From assembly GCF_037081675.1 (NCBI RefSeq), contig NZ_JAZAQL010000002.1, positions 1,178,001 through 1,242,000 of the forward strand: a stretch of 64,000 nt of DNA, in the 5' to 3' direction. Source of the stretch: Halorubellus litoreus. Lineage in GTDB: Archaea > Halobacteriota > Halobacteria > Halobacteriales > Natrialbaceae. Position numbers and translations under genes: made by a program. A model generated the notes under the pieces. The model ran no database searches, was not told the DNA's origin, and saw nothing but the letters and a program-made list of their open reading frames with translations. This document shows, piece by piece, positions 52,834 to 61,252 of the stretch; positions within the stretch are counted from its first letter, which is position 1, and the number at the start of each line of letters is the position of its first letter.

Positions 52834-53001
52834 TCAGAGGGCGATCGGTGCGTCGAGGGCGTCGACGTAGACGACGCGCTCGGCGAGGTCGGCGTCCGGA
52901 GAGAGTCGGTCGACGAGCGAGGTGTCGCGGTCGATGCGGGCGAGGAGGACGTCGCCGTCCATCTCCCGACCGCGATAGGCGTCGAGGAGTGCGATCCTCA
53001 A
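52834..53001 (-). CDS. Small ORF overlapping methyltransferase stop (TTGA), unknown
   Basis: Translated from TTG 53001, it gives 55 residues (MRIALLDAYRGREMDGDVLL then ARIDRDTSLVDRL), acidic and coding-like. The start TTG overlaps the stop of the methyltransferase (TTGA, 52998-53001), a pattern typical of translational coupling. A TTG start is rare, but the protein-like composition and position support a real small gene. Function is unknown. Confidence 0.45.
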   Translation of the reverse strand: MRIALLDAYRGREMDGDVLLARIDRDTSLVDRLSPDADLAERVVYVDALDAPIAL

Positions 53002-53705
53002 TCCTCCGTGCTCCACTCTAGGATCGCGAGCAGCGCCGGAACCTCGCCACCGCGAGAGACGTACGTCTCGTCGCGGAGATCGACGACGCGCCAATCCCCG
53101 TCGGAATCCCCGTGGTCGGAATCTTCGCCATCGGAATCCCCGCGGTCGGAATCGCCGACGTCGAACGCGTCCCGGACGTCGTCGCGCGAGATCAAGTTCG
53201 GGGGCCAGTCCTCGGGTGCGCCGGGCGCGAACGAGAGGACGAACGCGCGACCGCCGGGTTCGAGGACGCGAGCGAGCGCGTCGGCGTACGCGCTGCGACG
53301 GGCTGGTTCGATCGCGTGGAACACGCCGACGTCGAGCACCGACCCCGCCCAGTCGGCGTCGACGACCCCCGCTGGAGTGCCGAGCGCGAACGCGTCCCCG
53401 GCTTCGAACCGGACGTCGAGGTCGCGGTCGGCGGCCGTCTCGCGGGCGCGCTCGATGGCGGTCGGTGCGACGTCGACGCCGAGGACGTCGTAGCCCGCGT
53501 TCGCGAGATAGCAGGATTCGGTGCCGAGCCCGCAGCCGACGTCGAGCACCGGGTCGGTGAACGCCCCCGCGTCGACGAGGTCTTTCACCGCTGGCTGTGG
53601 GTCGCCGGTATCCCACCCGACCGCGTCGGTGCTCGCGTACGCGCCCTCCCAGCCACCGCCGTCGCCGCCATCGTCGCCGTCGTCGTCGCTGGAGTTCTCC
53701 GTCAT
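52998..53705 (-). CDS. Class I SAM-dependent methyltransferase
   Basis: A 235-residue protein. Motif I is DPVLDVGCGLGTESCYLANAG (about 50-70), followed by LGVDVAPTAIERAR and DWAGSVLDVGVFHAI. The substrate is unknown; the fold resembles small-molecule methyltransferases. A variable insertion near the C-terminus consists of Asp/Gly/Ser repeats (SDRGDSDGEDSDHGDSDGD). The initial ~25 residues are Asp/Gly-rich and disordered. Confidence 0.82.
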   Translation of the reverse strand: MTENSSDDDGDDGGDGGGWEGAYASTDAVGWDTGDPQPAVKDLVDAGAFTDPVLDVGCGLGTESCYLANAGYDVLGVDVAPTAIERARETAADRDLDVRFEAGDAFALGTPAGVVDADWAGSVLDVGVFHAIEPARRSAYADALARVLEPGGRAFVLSFAPGAPEDWPPNLISRDDVRDAFDVGDSDRGDSDGEDSDHGDSDGDWRVVDLRDETYVSRGGEVPALLAILEWSTED

Positions 53706-53784
53706 GGACGCGTGACGAGTCGGAGGACTGGCAAGTGCGTTGTGGTCCGCAGGGCCGTCGCGCTCGGTCCGTCCACCCCGAGAG

Positions 53785-53866
53785 AAACGGCGGCCTGGCG
53801 GCCGCCGTATGCCATTCAGTCGGGCGCAGAAAAGGCGGTCTGGCGGCCGCCGTATGCCATTCAGTC
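53785..53866 (-). terminator. Two 45-bp terminator repeats at the end of the aspartoacylase-like gene
   Basis: Reading along the minus strand, two units start GACTGAATGGCATACGG. The outer one has a hairpin with arms ACGGCGGCC/GGCCGCCGT around GCCA and then TTT. The inner one has the same arms with one mismatch and TTTT. The gene stop lies in the inner unit and is copied in the outer. They resemble the terminator family at 49125. Confidence 0.85.
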
Positions 53867-54829
53867 GTGGATGGCGACGCTCGCGAGCCTATCGCCGGCC
53901 TTGACGGTGGCTTCGCGGGAGATGGCGTAGAGGAGGCCGTCGCGGTCGAACGTCGCGCGGTGCAGGACCTCGTACGTCGACGGGTCGTAGACGGTGCCGA
54001 CGTCGTCGCCCGCGCCGACGCGCTCGCCGAGTTCGAGCGCGGGGTTCGGGCGGAACAGCCCGGAGTCGTCGGCGTCGACGCGCCCGAGGTGGTTCCGGGC
54101 GACGACGGGGTCGGTCGTGATGGGCTGCCCGTCGAGCACGCCGACGTGCCGCAGGACGTTCATGACGCCGCGAACGCCGGCCTCGACCGCGGGCTCGACG
54201 AGCTCGCGGCAGTGCGCGAGCTCGGGCGTGATGGCGGGGATGCCCTCGCGCGCCGCGGCGACGCGGAGCTTCCCGTCGAAGTCGCGGCGATGCCACTCGT
54301 CGGGGGCGTCCTCGCCGCGGCGCTCACCGAGCAGGAGGTCCGTGCCGAACGCCTCGGCGAGCGCTCGCGCCTCGCCGTCGCCGTGCGGGTACACGACGTG
54401 CGTGAGGAGGTCCGGACTCCCCGTGTGGAGGTCGACGACCGCGTCCGCGTCCGCGACGTACGCCCAGAGCGCCGCCGCCATCCGCTCGTGGAGCGACCCC
54501 TCGTCGTCGCCCGGCCACACGCGATTCATGTTCCCGTTCACGGAATCAAGGGACGCCGGAGCGGTGTACCCGACGCGGTCGAACGTCACCGGGTTCGCGA
54601 CCGGCACCGCGACCACGCGCCCCGATAGCTCCGAGAGCGGGAGCTTCTCGTGCACCCGTCTGAGGACCTCCGTACCGTTCACCTCGCGGCCGTGCTGGGC
54701 GGCCTGCACGTACACCGTCGGCCCCGCTTCCGGCCCCTCGTACACGTGCACCGTCGTCGACACTCGAACGCCCGACGGCAGTCGAGCGAGCGTCACGTCC
54801 TCGCGACGATGGCGAGCCGAACGCGTCAT
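53861..54829 (-). CDS. Succinylglutamate desuccinylase/aspartoacylase-family protein
   Basis: A 322-residue zinc-dependent carboxypeptidase-like enzyme. Zinc ligands: H46 and E49 in AAQHGREVNGTE, and H near 132 in VVDLHTGS. NMNRVWPGDDEGS, typical of AstE/ASPA proteins, follows. The exact substrate is not known. The C-terminal third is a beta-rich barrel-like domain (NHLGRVDADDSGLFRP and GERVGAGDDVGTVYDP). The start at 54829 is the first good ATG. Confidence 0.85.
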   Translation of the reverse strand: MTRSARHRREDVTLARLPSGVRVSTTVHVYEGPEAGPTVYVQAAQHGREVNGTEVLRRVHEKLPLSELSGRVVAVPVANPVTFDRVGYTAPASLDSVNGNMNRVWPGDDEGSLHERMAAALWAYVADADAVVDLHTGSPDLLTHVVYPHGDGEARALAEAFGTDLLLGERRGEDAPDEWHRRDFDGKLRVAAAREGIPAITPELAHCRELVEPAVEAGVRGVMNVLRHVGVLDGQPITTDPVVARNHLGRVDADDSGLFRPNPALELGERVGAGDDVGTVYDPSTYEVLHRATFDRDGLLYAISREATVKAGDRLASVAIHD

Positions 54830-54975
54830 CGGTTACGCCAGTTTTCGGCGCGCCGGGTCTTGAATCTCACCCCAACGCCACTCGCGGCGACACGACCACG
54901 CACCAAGCACACGACCGCACCGTCCCGCCAGCCCGATGGGGCAACGTTATCCCGGAGGCGGCCGTCCCCTCGACC

Positions 54976-55554
54976 ATGACGATAGCTGCGACCATCCACA
55001 CGACGCACGGCGACATCGACATCGAGCTCTACGACGAGCAGGCGCCGCGAACGGTCACGAACTTCGTCGGCCTCGCGCTTCACGACCCCGCCGCGAACGA
55101 AGAGCCCGCCCCGGACACGACGACGTGGGCCGACCCCGAGTCCGGCGAGACACGCGGCGACTCGCTGTACGCCGGTGCGGACTTCCACCGCATCATCGAG
55201 GACTTCATGATCCAGGGCGGCGACCCCGAGGGAACCGGCCGCGGCGGCCCCGGCTACCAGTTCGACGACGAGTTCGTCGACGACCTCACGCACGACGGCC
55301 CCGGCGTCCTCTCCATGGCGAACGCCGGCCCCGACACGAACGGCAGCCAGTTCTTCATCACCCTCGGCGCGACCCCGCACCTCGACGGCAAGCACGCCGT
55401 CTTCGGGAAGGTCACCGACGGCATGGACGTCGTCGAGGAACTCGGCGCGCTCGACACCGACGGCCGCGACAACCCCAACACCGACGCCGGCATCGAATCC
55501 ATCGACTTCCACGACGACGTCAGCCACCTCGACCTCACCGGCGCCGACGTCTGA
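54976..55554 (+). CDS. Peptidyl-prolyl cis-trans isomerase, cyclophilin type
   Basis: A 192-residue cytoplasmic protein. Conserved strands: AATIHTTHGDIDIELYDEQAPRTVTNFVGLAL, the active-site region FHRIIEDFMIQGGDPEGTGRGGPGY, the LSMANAGPDTNGSQFFITLG signature, and HLDGKHAVFGKVTDGMDVV. It accelerates proline isomerisation in protein folding. An acidic insertion follows the first strand pair. The C-terminal tail is acidic and longer than in short bacterial PpiB. Confidence 0.92.
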   Translation: MTIAATIHTTHGDIDIELYDEQAPRTVTNFVGLALHDPAANEEPAPDTTTWADPESGETRGDSLYAGADFHRIIEDFMIQGGDPEGTGRGGPGYQFDDEFVDDLTHDGPGVLSMANAGPDTNGSQFFITLGATPHLDGKHAVFGKVTDGMDVVEELGALDTDGRDNPNTDAGIESIDFHDDVSHLDLTGADV

Positions 55555-55602
55555 GCTACAAAGCCGAACTCGGTTGAGTCCACCCTCGTTTCTGTGGACC
55601 GT

Positions 55603-58600
55603 CTACGGTTGGTAGTCCCGCTCCGTATTCACGTACTCCGTTGGAACGATCAACCGTAGCTTCTCGGGGTCCTCGGCGACCTTGACGAACGCCGGCCCCG
55701 TCACCAGCTTCCGCTCCGCATCCGCCTTCACGCGCTTGGCTTTCCGGTAGTACGACAGCGCTTTCTGCACCTTCGGTTTCGACACCGCGTTCGCGATCGT
55801 GTCGACCTTCTTCAGGTGCTTCGCCACGCCCACACCGCCGGCCGCCGACACCCCCACCTCGAACAGTACCACGCCCGCGTAGTACCCCGTCGCGAACGCC
55901 TCGTACCGCGTCTCGTTCGTCGGCGCCCCTGCCTGCCGGTCGTAGTACGGGTTCGACGCGTTCATCTGCTGGCGATACCCCGCCACCAGCAACCCTGGCA
56001 GCGACTCCAGGTTCTTCACCAGCTTCGCGTACTTGTCGACGTCCGCCAGCTTCTCCAGGAACTCCTTCGGCTTCTTTATCAGCGACGTGAGCTGCCCGAG
56101 CACCTCACCTGCACCCTGGGTCGTCCCCGACAGCACACCCAACCGCGCCACCATCGTCGGCGTCAACCACTCCTCGAGCCCGTGCGCTTCGATCGTCTCC
56201 ACGAACACGTCCGAACTCGAATACGCTAACCGCGACCGCGCGTTCCCGTGCTTGTCCTCCGCCACCAACCGCAACTCGTTGTTCTCCAGGAACCGCGTCA
56301 TCCGGTCGAACACCCCAACGTCGATCTGCTCGCTCACCGTGACGTTCCGCTCCCAGTCCCCGTTCCCGGACGCTCGTTGTTCACCGTCCAGCGTCACCGA
56401 GTACGCGCCCACGCCGCTCGGGTCCGACAGCACCGCCTGCACCGAGTACGTCCCGTCCGCGTACGACGCGCTCGTGACCGTCACCTCCGGGCCCGACGCG
56501 TCGAACATCGTCGGGTCCGCCGGCTTCATCGCCATCTCCTCGGCGTCCGACACCGAATCGTGGTCCGCATCCGCCTCGTCCGCGGTCGTCCCCAGCCGGC
56601 GCTCCTCGCTGTCGTTCAACCCGTCACCGTCCGTGTCCGCCGCGAACACGCTACTGTGGCTGGTCTCCGTCGTCACGTAATCCGTCGGATCGAACGAGTC
56701 GTTCACCAGCGCCCGCCGGAACCCTCTCGCGTCCGACCGACTCGTGAACAGACTCACCTCGTAGGGGTCGTACTCGACGGGATCGCTGACGCCGTCGCCG
56801 TCGGTGTCGGTGTCGGCGAGCGTCGGGTTCGACTTCGCGGAGACGACGGTGATGGCGCCCTGGCGGTTCTCGTACGGCGTCTCGCCGGGCTGGCCGACGC
56901 CGGCGTCCTCGAACGTGCCGAGGTCGACCTCGACGCTGTCCATGACGCCGTCGCCGTCGGTGTCCGAGCTCGTCGGGTCCGGCGAGAACGAGCCGGCGGG
57001 ACCGCGCGGGATCGTCCAGTCCTGGTTCTCCCAGGCGTCGTAGAGGCCGTCGCCGTCGGTGTCGCCGTACGCGTACACGTCGTCGGCCTTGATCTCGAGG
57101 GTGCCGCCGCGAGCGGTGACGAACGTCACGTCGACGGTGTCGCCACCGAACTGGCCGACGGGGAGACTGTAGTACTTGAACGCCTCGTCGTTCGTCGTCG
57201 CGGCGACCTGCGACCCGTTGCGCGTCTCGCCGGATGCGCGCGGGACGCCGTCGTCGCTCGTGGTGAACCCGCTCCCGGCTTCGGGGCCGGCGATCTCGAA
57301 GCGGTCCTTCCCGCCGTCGGAGCCTTCCACGACGACCGCGACCACCGAGTTCGCCCGCGGTGCGGTGGCGCGCATGTTCATCACGATCGTCGAGTGCGGC
57401 GTGTCGGGAACGTCGACCTGGTACGTAGAGACGGTCGTGCTGTCGTCGCAGGCGTTCCCTTTGCCGTCGTCGTCGGCGTCCGCCTGCTCGGGGTTCGCGA
57501 CCTCCGGACAGTTGTCCTCGTGGTCGAACACGCCGTCGTCGTCGCTGTCAGGGCACCCGCTCTCGGTATTCCCTGCCTCTTCGGGACATTCGTCGTCCTT
57601 GTCGGGGATGCCGTCGCCGTCGCTATCCGGGCATCCGCTCTCGGTGTTGGCGGCCTCGTCGGGGCACTCGTCGTCTCCATCCGGGATGCCGTCACCGTCG
57701 CCGTCTGGACAGCCGTTCTCCGCAGTCCCGTGTTCTAGCGGACAGTCGTCGACGTCGTCGTCTACGTAGTCGTTGTCGTCGTCGAAGTCGCACTCGTTCC
57801 CGTCACCGTCGCCGTCGGTGTCCACCTGCTCCGGATTCGGCGTGTTCAGGCAGTTGTCGGAGTCGTCCGGTATGCCGTCGCCGTCCTTGTCCGGACAGCC
57901 GCTCTCAGTATCCGCGGACTCTTTCGGACACTCGTCGGGACCATCGTCGAGGCCGTCGCCGTCGTCGTCGGAGTCGCATGCATCGCCGTCGCCGTCACCG
58001 TCCGTGTCGACCTGGTCGGGATTCGGCGTGTTCTCGCAGTTGTCGTCGGGGTCGTCCACGCCGTCGTCGTCGGAGTCGACGGGGCATCCGTACGTTCCCT
58101 CGCCGGGCACGTCCGGGCACTCGTCGTTCTCGTCCATGACGCCGTCGCCGTCGGAGTCCTCGGGGCAGCTGTCGGTCCACACGGACAGTGGGCAGCCACC
58201 ACCACCACCGCCGCCGCCGCCACCACCGCCACCGCCGCCACCACCGCCACCGCCGCCACCACCGCCACCGCCGCCACCGCCGCCGCCGCCGCCGCCGGGG
58301 GGAGTCGGGATGCACGGCAGACTCATCGGCTCGACGGACTGCGAACAGATGCCGATACCGCCGCCACCGCCACCACCGCCACCACCACCGCCACCACCTC
58401 CGCCACCGCCGCCACCACCGCCACCACCACCGCCACCACCTCCGCCACCGCCGCCACCACCGCCACCACCGCCGCCACCGCCGGGGCCGCCGGGACCGCC
58501 GATGCCCGGCGGGAGGTAGGCGGTCGAGTTGGCGCCGTCTTCGGTCGACGAGTTCCGGCCGGACGGCGGTTGCTCGTCGGCGTCGTCGCTCGCGGGGGTC

Positions 58601-59046
58601 GAACCATTCGTCGCGTTCGTCGTGCGGTTCGACGGAGCAGTGCTAGCGTTCGCGTCCGTCGCGGTGCGGTCGGTCGACCGACCGTCGGTCGAGGACGTAC
58701 TCGAGATGGTGATGACGGAGCCGTTGCTGTCGCAGTCGCCGTGACAGTCGACCGTCGTCGCGTTCTCGTCGTCGACCGACGCGACACCGACGCCGTCGCT
58801 GTCGACGCCTTCGCCCGCGACGAGCGTGACGCCCTCGCCGCGGTCGATGCTCGTGAGCGACCGCCACTCGGTGCGGTTCAGGGCCGCGAAGTACCCGCCG
58901 TCGTCGACGGTTACGGCGACCGTGCCGTTCTCGCGCGTGACGTTCCGCGAGGTCGCGTGCCACGTCTCGTTGGCGCCTGCTTCCCACCGGTAGACGGTCA
59001 CGTTCGCGAGTGCATCGTCGGTCGTCACCGGAAGGCGGACCGTCAT
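55603..59046 (-). CDS. Giant thrombospondin type-3-repeat protein with polyglycine tracts; 5' end probably lost
   Basis: Read from ATG 59046 it has 1147 residues, but the frame continues upstream with protein-like sequence (VRVRNQTAVSN and FHDHGARAGPTV) that stops at a junction near 59110, so the N-terminus and any signal peptide seem missing. The next part is Thr/Asn/Asp-rich with many NxS/T sites, then two Gly-only tracts of about 45 and 35 residues. Calcium-binding TSP3 repeats (D-x-D-x-DG-x2-D with Cys pairs) run about residues 286-540, with more EF-like DTDGDG calcium loops from about 660 to 850. The C-terminal ~190 residues are helical with KKPKEFLEKLADVD and YYAGVVLFEVGVSAAGG. Confidence 0.7.
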   Translation of the reverse strand: MTVRLPVTTDDALANVTVYRWEAGANETWHATSRNVTRENGTVAVTVDDGGYFAALNRTEWRSLTSIDRGEGVTLVAGEGVDSDGVGVASVDDENATTVDCHGDCDSNGSVITISSTSSTDGRSTDRTATDANASTAPSNRTTNATNGSTPASDDADEQPPSGRNSSTEDGANSTAYLPPGIGGPGGPGGGGGGGGGGGGGGGGGGGGGGGGGGGGGGGGGGGGGGGGGGIGICSQSVEPMSLPCIPTPPGGGGGGGGGGGGGGGGGGGGGGGGGGGGGGGGGGCPLSVWTDSCPEDSDGDGVMDENDECPDVPGEGTYGCPVDSDDDGVDDPDDNCENTPNPDQVDTDGDGDGDACDSDDDGDGLDDGPDECPKESADTESGCPDKDGDGIPDDSDNCLNTPNPEQVDTDGDGDGNECDFDDDNDYVDDDVDDCPLEHGTAENGCPDGDGDGIPDGDDECPDEAANTESGCPDSDGDGIPDKDDECPEEAGNTESGCPDSDDDGVFDHEDNCPEVANPEQADADDDGKGNACDDSTTVSTYQVDVPDTPHSTIVMNMRATAPRANSVVAVVVEGSDGGKDRFEIAGPEAGSGFTTSDDGVPRASGETRNGSQVAATTNDEAFKYYSLPVGQFGGDTVDVTFVTARGGTLEIKADDVYAYGDTDGDGLYDAWENQDWTIPRGPAGSFSPDPTSSDTDGDGVMDSVEVDLGTFEDAGVGQPGETPYENRQGAITVVSAKSNPTLADTDTDGDGVSDPVEYDPYEVSLFTSRSDARGFRRALVNDSFDPTDYVTTETSHSSVFAADTDGDGLNDSEERRLGTTADEADADHDSVSDAEEMAMKPADPTMFDASGPEVTVTSASYADGTYSVQAVLSDPSGVGAYSVTLDGEQRASGNGDWERNVTVSEQIDVGVFDRMTRFLENNELRLVAEDKHGNARSRLAYSSSDVFVETIEAHGLEEWLTPTMVARLGVLSGTTQGAGEVLGQLTSLIKKPKEFLEKLADVDKYAKLVKNLESLPGLLVAGYRQQMNASNPYYDRQAGAPTNETRYEAFATGYYAGVVLFEVGVSAAGGVGVAKHLKKVDTIANAVSKPKVQKALSYYRKAKRVKADAERKLVTGPAFVKVAEDPEKLRLIVPTEYVNTERDYQP
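58194..58296 (-). repeat. Second polyglycine tract (trinucleotide repeat)
   Basis: About 35 consecutive Gly codons (GGT/GGC) in the giant protein, forming a GGC/GGT trinucleotide array prone to length change. It lies directly before the TSP3 repeats. Confidence 0.9.
58358..58500 (-). repeat. First polyglycine tract (trinucleotide repeat)
   Basis: About 45 consecutive Gly codons with a few Pro at the start (PGGPGG). It is separated from the second tract by a short loop containing Cys (GIGICSQSVEPMSLPCIPTP). Confidence 0.9.
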
Positions 59047-59100
59047 GTTCGACACGGCGGTCTGGTTCCGGACGCGGACCGTCGGGCCGGCGCGCGCGCC

Positions 59101-59580
59101 GTGGTCGTGGAACCCGGGTTTCGAGACGACGTCGAGCGGCCGTGGGTCGTCGAGGAGTCGCCGAACGCGAGCGGCGGGAAGTACATCACGACCCGCGGCG
59201 TGGACGCCGGCGGCGAACCGCCGAGCGAGGGGTACGCGACATACGAGTTCGACGTCGAACGCGCCGGCGAGTACGAGGTCCGCGGTCGCGTGCAGGTCCC
59301 GGACAGCGAGAGCGACTCGTTCTGGCTCCGCGTGGACGACCGCGAGTGGGTGCGCTGGGACCGCATGCGGTCGCGACGCGGGAGCTGGGAGTGGGAGTCC
59401 GTCCCCGACCACGACCGCGACGGCGCGCCACCGAAACGCTTCAATCTGGACGCCGGCACCCACACGCTCACGGTCGCGTTCCGCGAGGACGACGCGGCGC
59501 TGGACAAGCTCGTCGTCACGTCGAACCGCGACCCGCCCGTCCTGTTCGGCGAATCCGCCGGCAAGTCCACTGGCGAGTAG
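59101..59580 (+). pseudogene. 3' fragment of a carbohydrate-binding-module-like extracellular protein gene
   Basis: The frame gives about 159 residues from GTG 59101. From about residue 12 it reads as a complete beta-sandwich domain (PWVVEESPNASGGKYITT, TYEFDVERAGEYEVRGRVQV, SFWLRVDDREWVRWDRM, GTHTLTVAFREDDAALDKLVV), similar to CBM-like domains of secreted enzymes. No signal peptide or start is present, and it lies head-to-head with the truncated giant protein. The two meet at the palindrome AACCCGGGTT (59110-59119). I therefore call it a truncated gene end. Confidence 0.6.
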
Positions 59581-59662
59581 CGGCCGCAACCCGGTTCGAC
59601 CGCGGCCCGGCAGCGAGCGCGGGACCGACAACCGAAAGTTACCGCGGCCCCGAGTCCCGCCA

Positions 59663-60004
59663 ATGAGCGACAGCGAGGACGCGCACGCGCCGAGCGAGAT
59701 CGGGGAGGCGAACGCGCCACCGGTCGAGGAGGCGCCGTACAAGATAATCTTCGAGGCGAACCTGTGCTTCGGCGCGGGCAAGTGCGCGGAGAAGTCGACG
59801 AACTGGGAGATGAGTATCGACAGCGGCCTGGGAACCCCGAAGACGTACTTCTTCGGCGAGGACGACCTCGAGCACAACCTCGCGGCGGCGGAGGCGTGCC
59901 CGGCGAAGAAGGACGTCGGCATCATCCACGTCGTCGACCGCCGCACGGACGAGGAGATCGCACCGAATCCGCACGGCGACGGCACGCTGAGCGTGGACTG
60001 GTAG
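59663..60004 (+). CDS. Ferredoxin, single-cluster [3Fe-4S]/[4Fe-4S] type
   Basis: A 113-residue protein. C35 and C41 (NLCFGAGKC, C-x5-C) and C79 in EACPAKK give the C-x5-C...CP pattern of monocluster ferredoxins, which hold [3Fe-4S] in actinobacterial P450 partners or [4Fe-4S] with an extra ligand. The N-terminal ~25 residues are acidic and halophilic. It is a soluble electron carrier; a partner enzyme is not adjacent. Confidence 0.75.
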   Translation: MSDSEDAHAPSEIGEANAPPVEEAPYKIIFEANLCFGAGKCAEKSTNWEMSIDSGLGTPKTYFFGEDDLEHNLAAAEACPAKKDVGIIHVVDRRTDEEIAPNPHGDGTLSVDW

Positions 60005-60136
60005 GTCGGCCTCGAGCGTCGACGAGGGGGTCAGCGTCCTGTCGGCGTGCGGGCGACGGCAGAAGGAGAGCACGTTCGATCGGGAGAGAGACGTGTGGTT
60101 CGAGGAGCGAGACCGGGCGGGGAACCTGAGCGTGAG

Positions 60137-60583
60137 TCAGGCTTCGATCTTCGCTTCGGCCTCGATGAGGTCCTTCGTGAGTTCGAGGCTCTGCTTGAAC
60201 TGGCGCTTGTTGTACATCTTCGCGACGGGTGCGACGATGCGGTCGCGGAGGCTGTCGCCGAACTCGTAGTCGGCGCGCTGGACGACGCGCGTCCCGGTGG
60301 GGGTCTCGGCGTACTCGAAGTGTATCTCGCCGGTCATGCCGCCGTTCTCGAACACCATGGTGTGCTCGGTGGGTTCGACGTGGCTCAGGGTGAGACCGCC
60401 GTCGAGCTCCATCCCGAGCAGCCGGTACGTGGTGTCCATCCGGATGCCGTCGTCGGTCTCCTCGCCGACGTCGACGGAGACGAGGCTGGCGTTCGTTCGA
60501 ATCCAGTTCTGCGGGTCGTCGTTGAACGCGAAGACCTGGTCGGTAGGCGCTGCAATGTCGATAGTGTGCTCGAATGTGGGCAT
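60137..60583 (-). CDS. SRPBCC-family (START/Bet v1-like) protein
   Basis: A 148-residue protein. The pattern MPTFEHTIDIAAPTDQVFAFNDDPQNWIRTN is typical of the polyketide cyclase/SRPBCC family, with GEIHFEYAETPTGTRVVQRADYE near the C-terminal third. It should have a ligand-binding groove. The function is unknown. The start codon ATG 60583 is clear. Confidence 0.85.
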   Translation of the reverse strand: MPTFEHTIDIAAPTDQVFAFNDDPQNWIRTNASLVSVDVGEETDDGIRMDTTYRLLGMELDGGLTLSHVEPTEHTMVFENGGMTGEIHFEYAETPTGTRVVQRADYEFGDSLRDRIVAPVAKMYNKRQFKQSLELTKDLIEAEAKIEA

Positions 60584-60813
60584 TGTGGGTGCTCTGTAAC
60601 AAACCGAGTCGCGCAGTTCCTCGACGATGGACCGTTGCGAGAAAGGGAGTTGTACACTCGTTCAGACGCGTCCAGGGAACTTGAAGAGATAGGATTCGTA
60701 AGATACCAGATACGTTCTCGTGCGTTCGGGGACGGGAACGGCGAAGTGGGTTCGGTGGAGGTGCCCGCAGTAAGCGAAACCGACTTGGGGGCCCCGGCGG
60801 TAAGGCCGGACGA

Positions 60814-60898
60814 GCGAGGGTGGCTGAGCCAGGCCAAAGGCGGCGGACTTAAGATCCGCTCTCGTAGGAGTTCGTGGGTTCGAATCCCTCCCCTCGCA
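60814..60898 (+). tRNA. tRNA-Leu (anticodon UAA)
   Basis: An 85-nt tRNA. Acceptor GCGAGGG (60814-60820) pairs with CCCTCGC (60891-60897), with A73 at 60898. The D-arm TGGCTGAGCCAGGCCAAAGG, anticodon loop CTTAAGA in stem GGCGGA/TCCGCT (UAA), a variable arm, and T-arm with GGTTCGAATCC are visible. No intron is present. Its last 22 bases are duplicated downstream. Confidence 0.95.
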
Positions 60899-61009
60899 TA
60901 CTCGTCCCGAACACATCGTGAGGGACGAGTATCGGAAGAGGATTCGAATCAGGGAGCGAAACGAGCGTAGCGAGTGGAGTGACCGTGGTTCGAATCCCTC
61001 CCCTCGCAT
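60877..61009 (+). repeat. Direct repeat of the tRNA-Leu 3' end (putative att site)
   Basis: A 23-bp sequence (GGTTCGAATCCCTCC then CCTCGCAT) is present at 60877-60899, the end of tRNA-Leu, and at 60987-61009. The 87 bp between them hold a further TTCGAATC. This is the pattern left by integrase-mediated insertion into a tRNA 3' end, where the second copy marks the far or vestigial end of an element. Confidence 0.75.
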
Positions 61010-61252
61010 TGTCGCTCCGACGGTTCCATTTTGTTCGGTTGTTTCGTCCTCTTGTGCGCTGAAACGGCCGCGAAGTTGGTGTGCGAAGGTACCGCCATAG
61101 GTTCTGCCAGATTACGTTGATGTCCAAAGAGTCGTACTGAAAACACCCCGCGAATCTTGCATGTACCTCCGTTCAGCATTGGCTTGGTACGGGGAAAATC
61201 TTGAGCCAGTTTCAGGAGACGGAGGAAAAGCGCCCGTTTCGACGGATGGCCT
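61010..61252. other. Intergenic, lower GC, no certain gene
   Basis: Plus-strand translation from 61100 gives a protein-like stretch (LPDYVDVQRVVLKTPRESC, then MYLRSALAWYGENLEP) without a start, and it runs into the laccase stop region. It may be a remnant of a mobile-element gene; I cannot name it. Confidence 0.35.

Noticed and set aside
57773..58519. 248-codon plus-strand frame ending in polyproline
   Set aside because: It is the antisense of the TSP3/polyglycine region; poly-Pro arises from complementary Gly codons.
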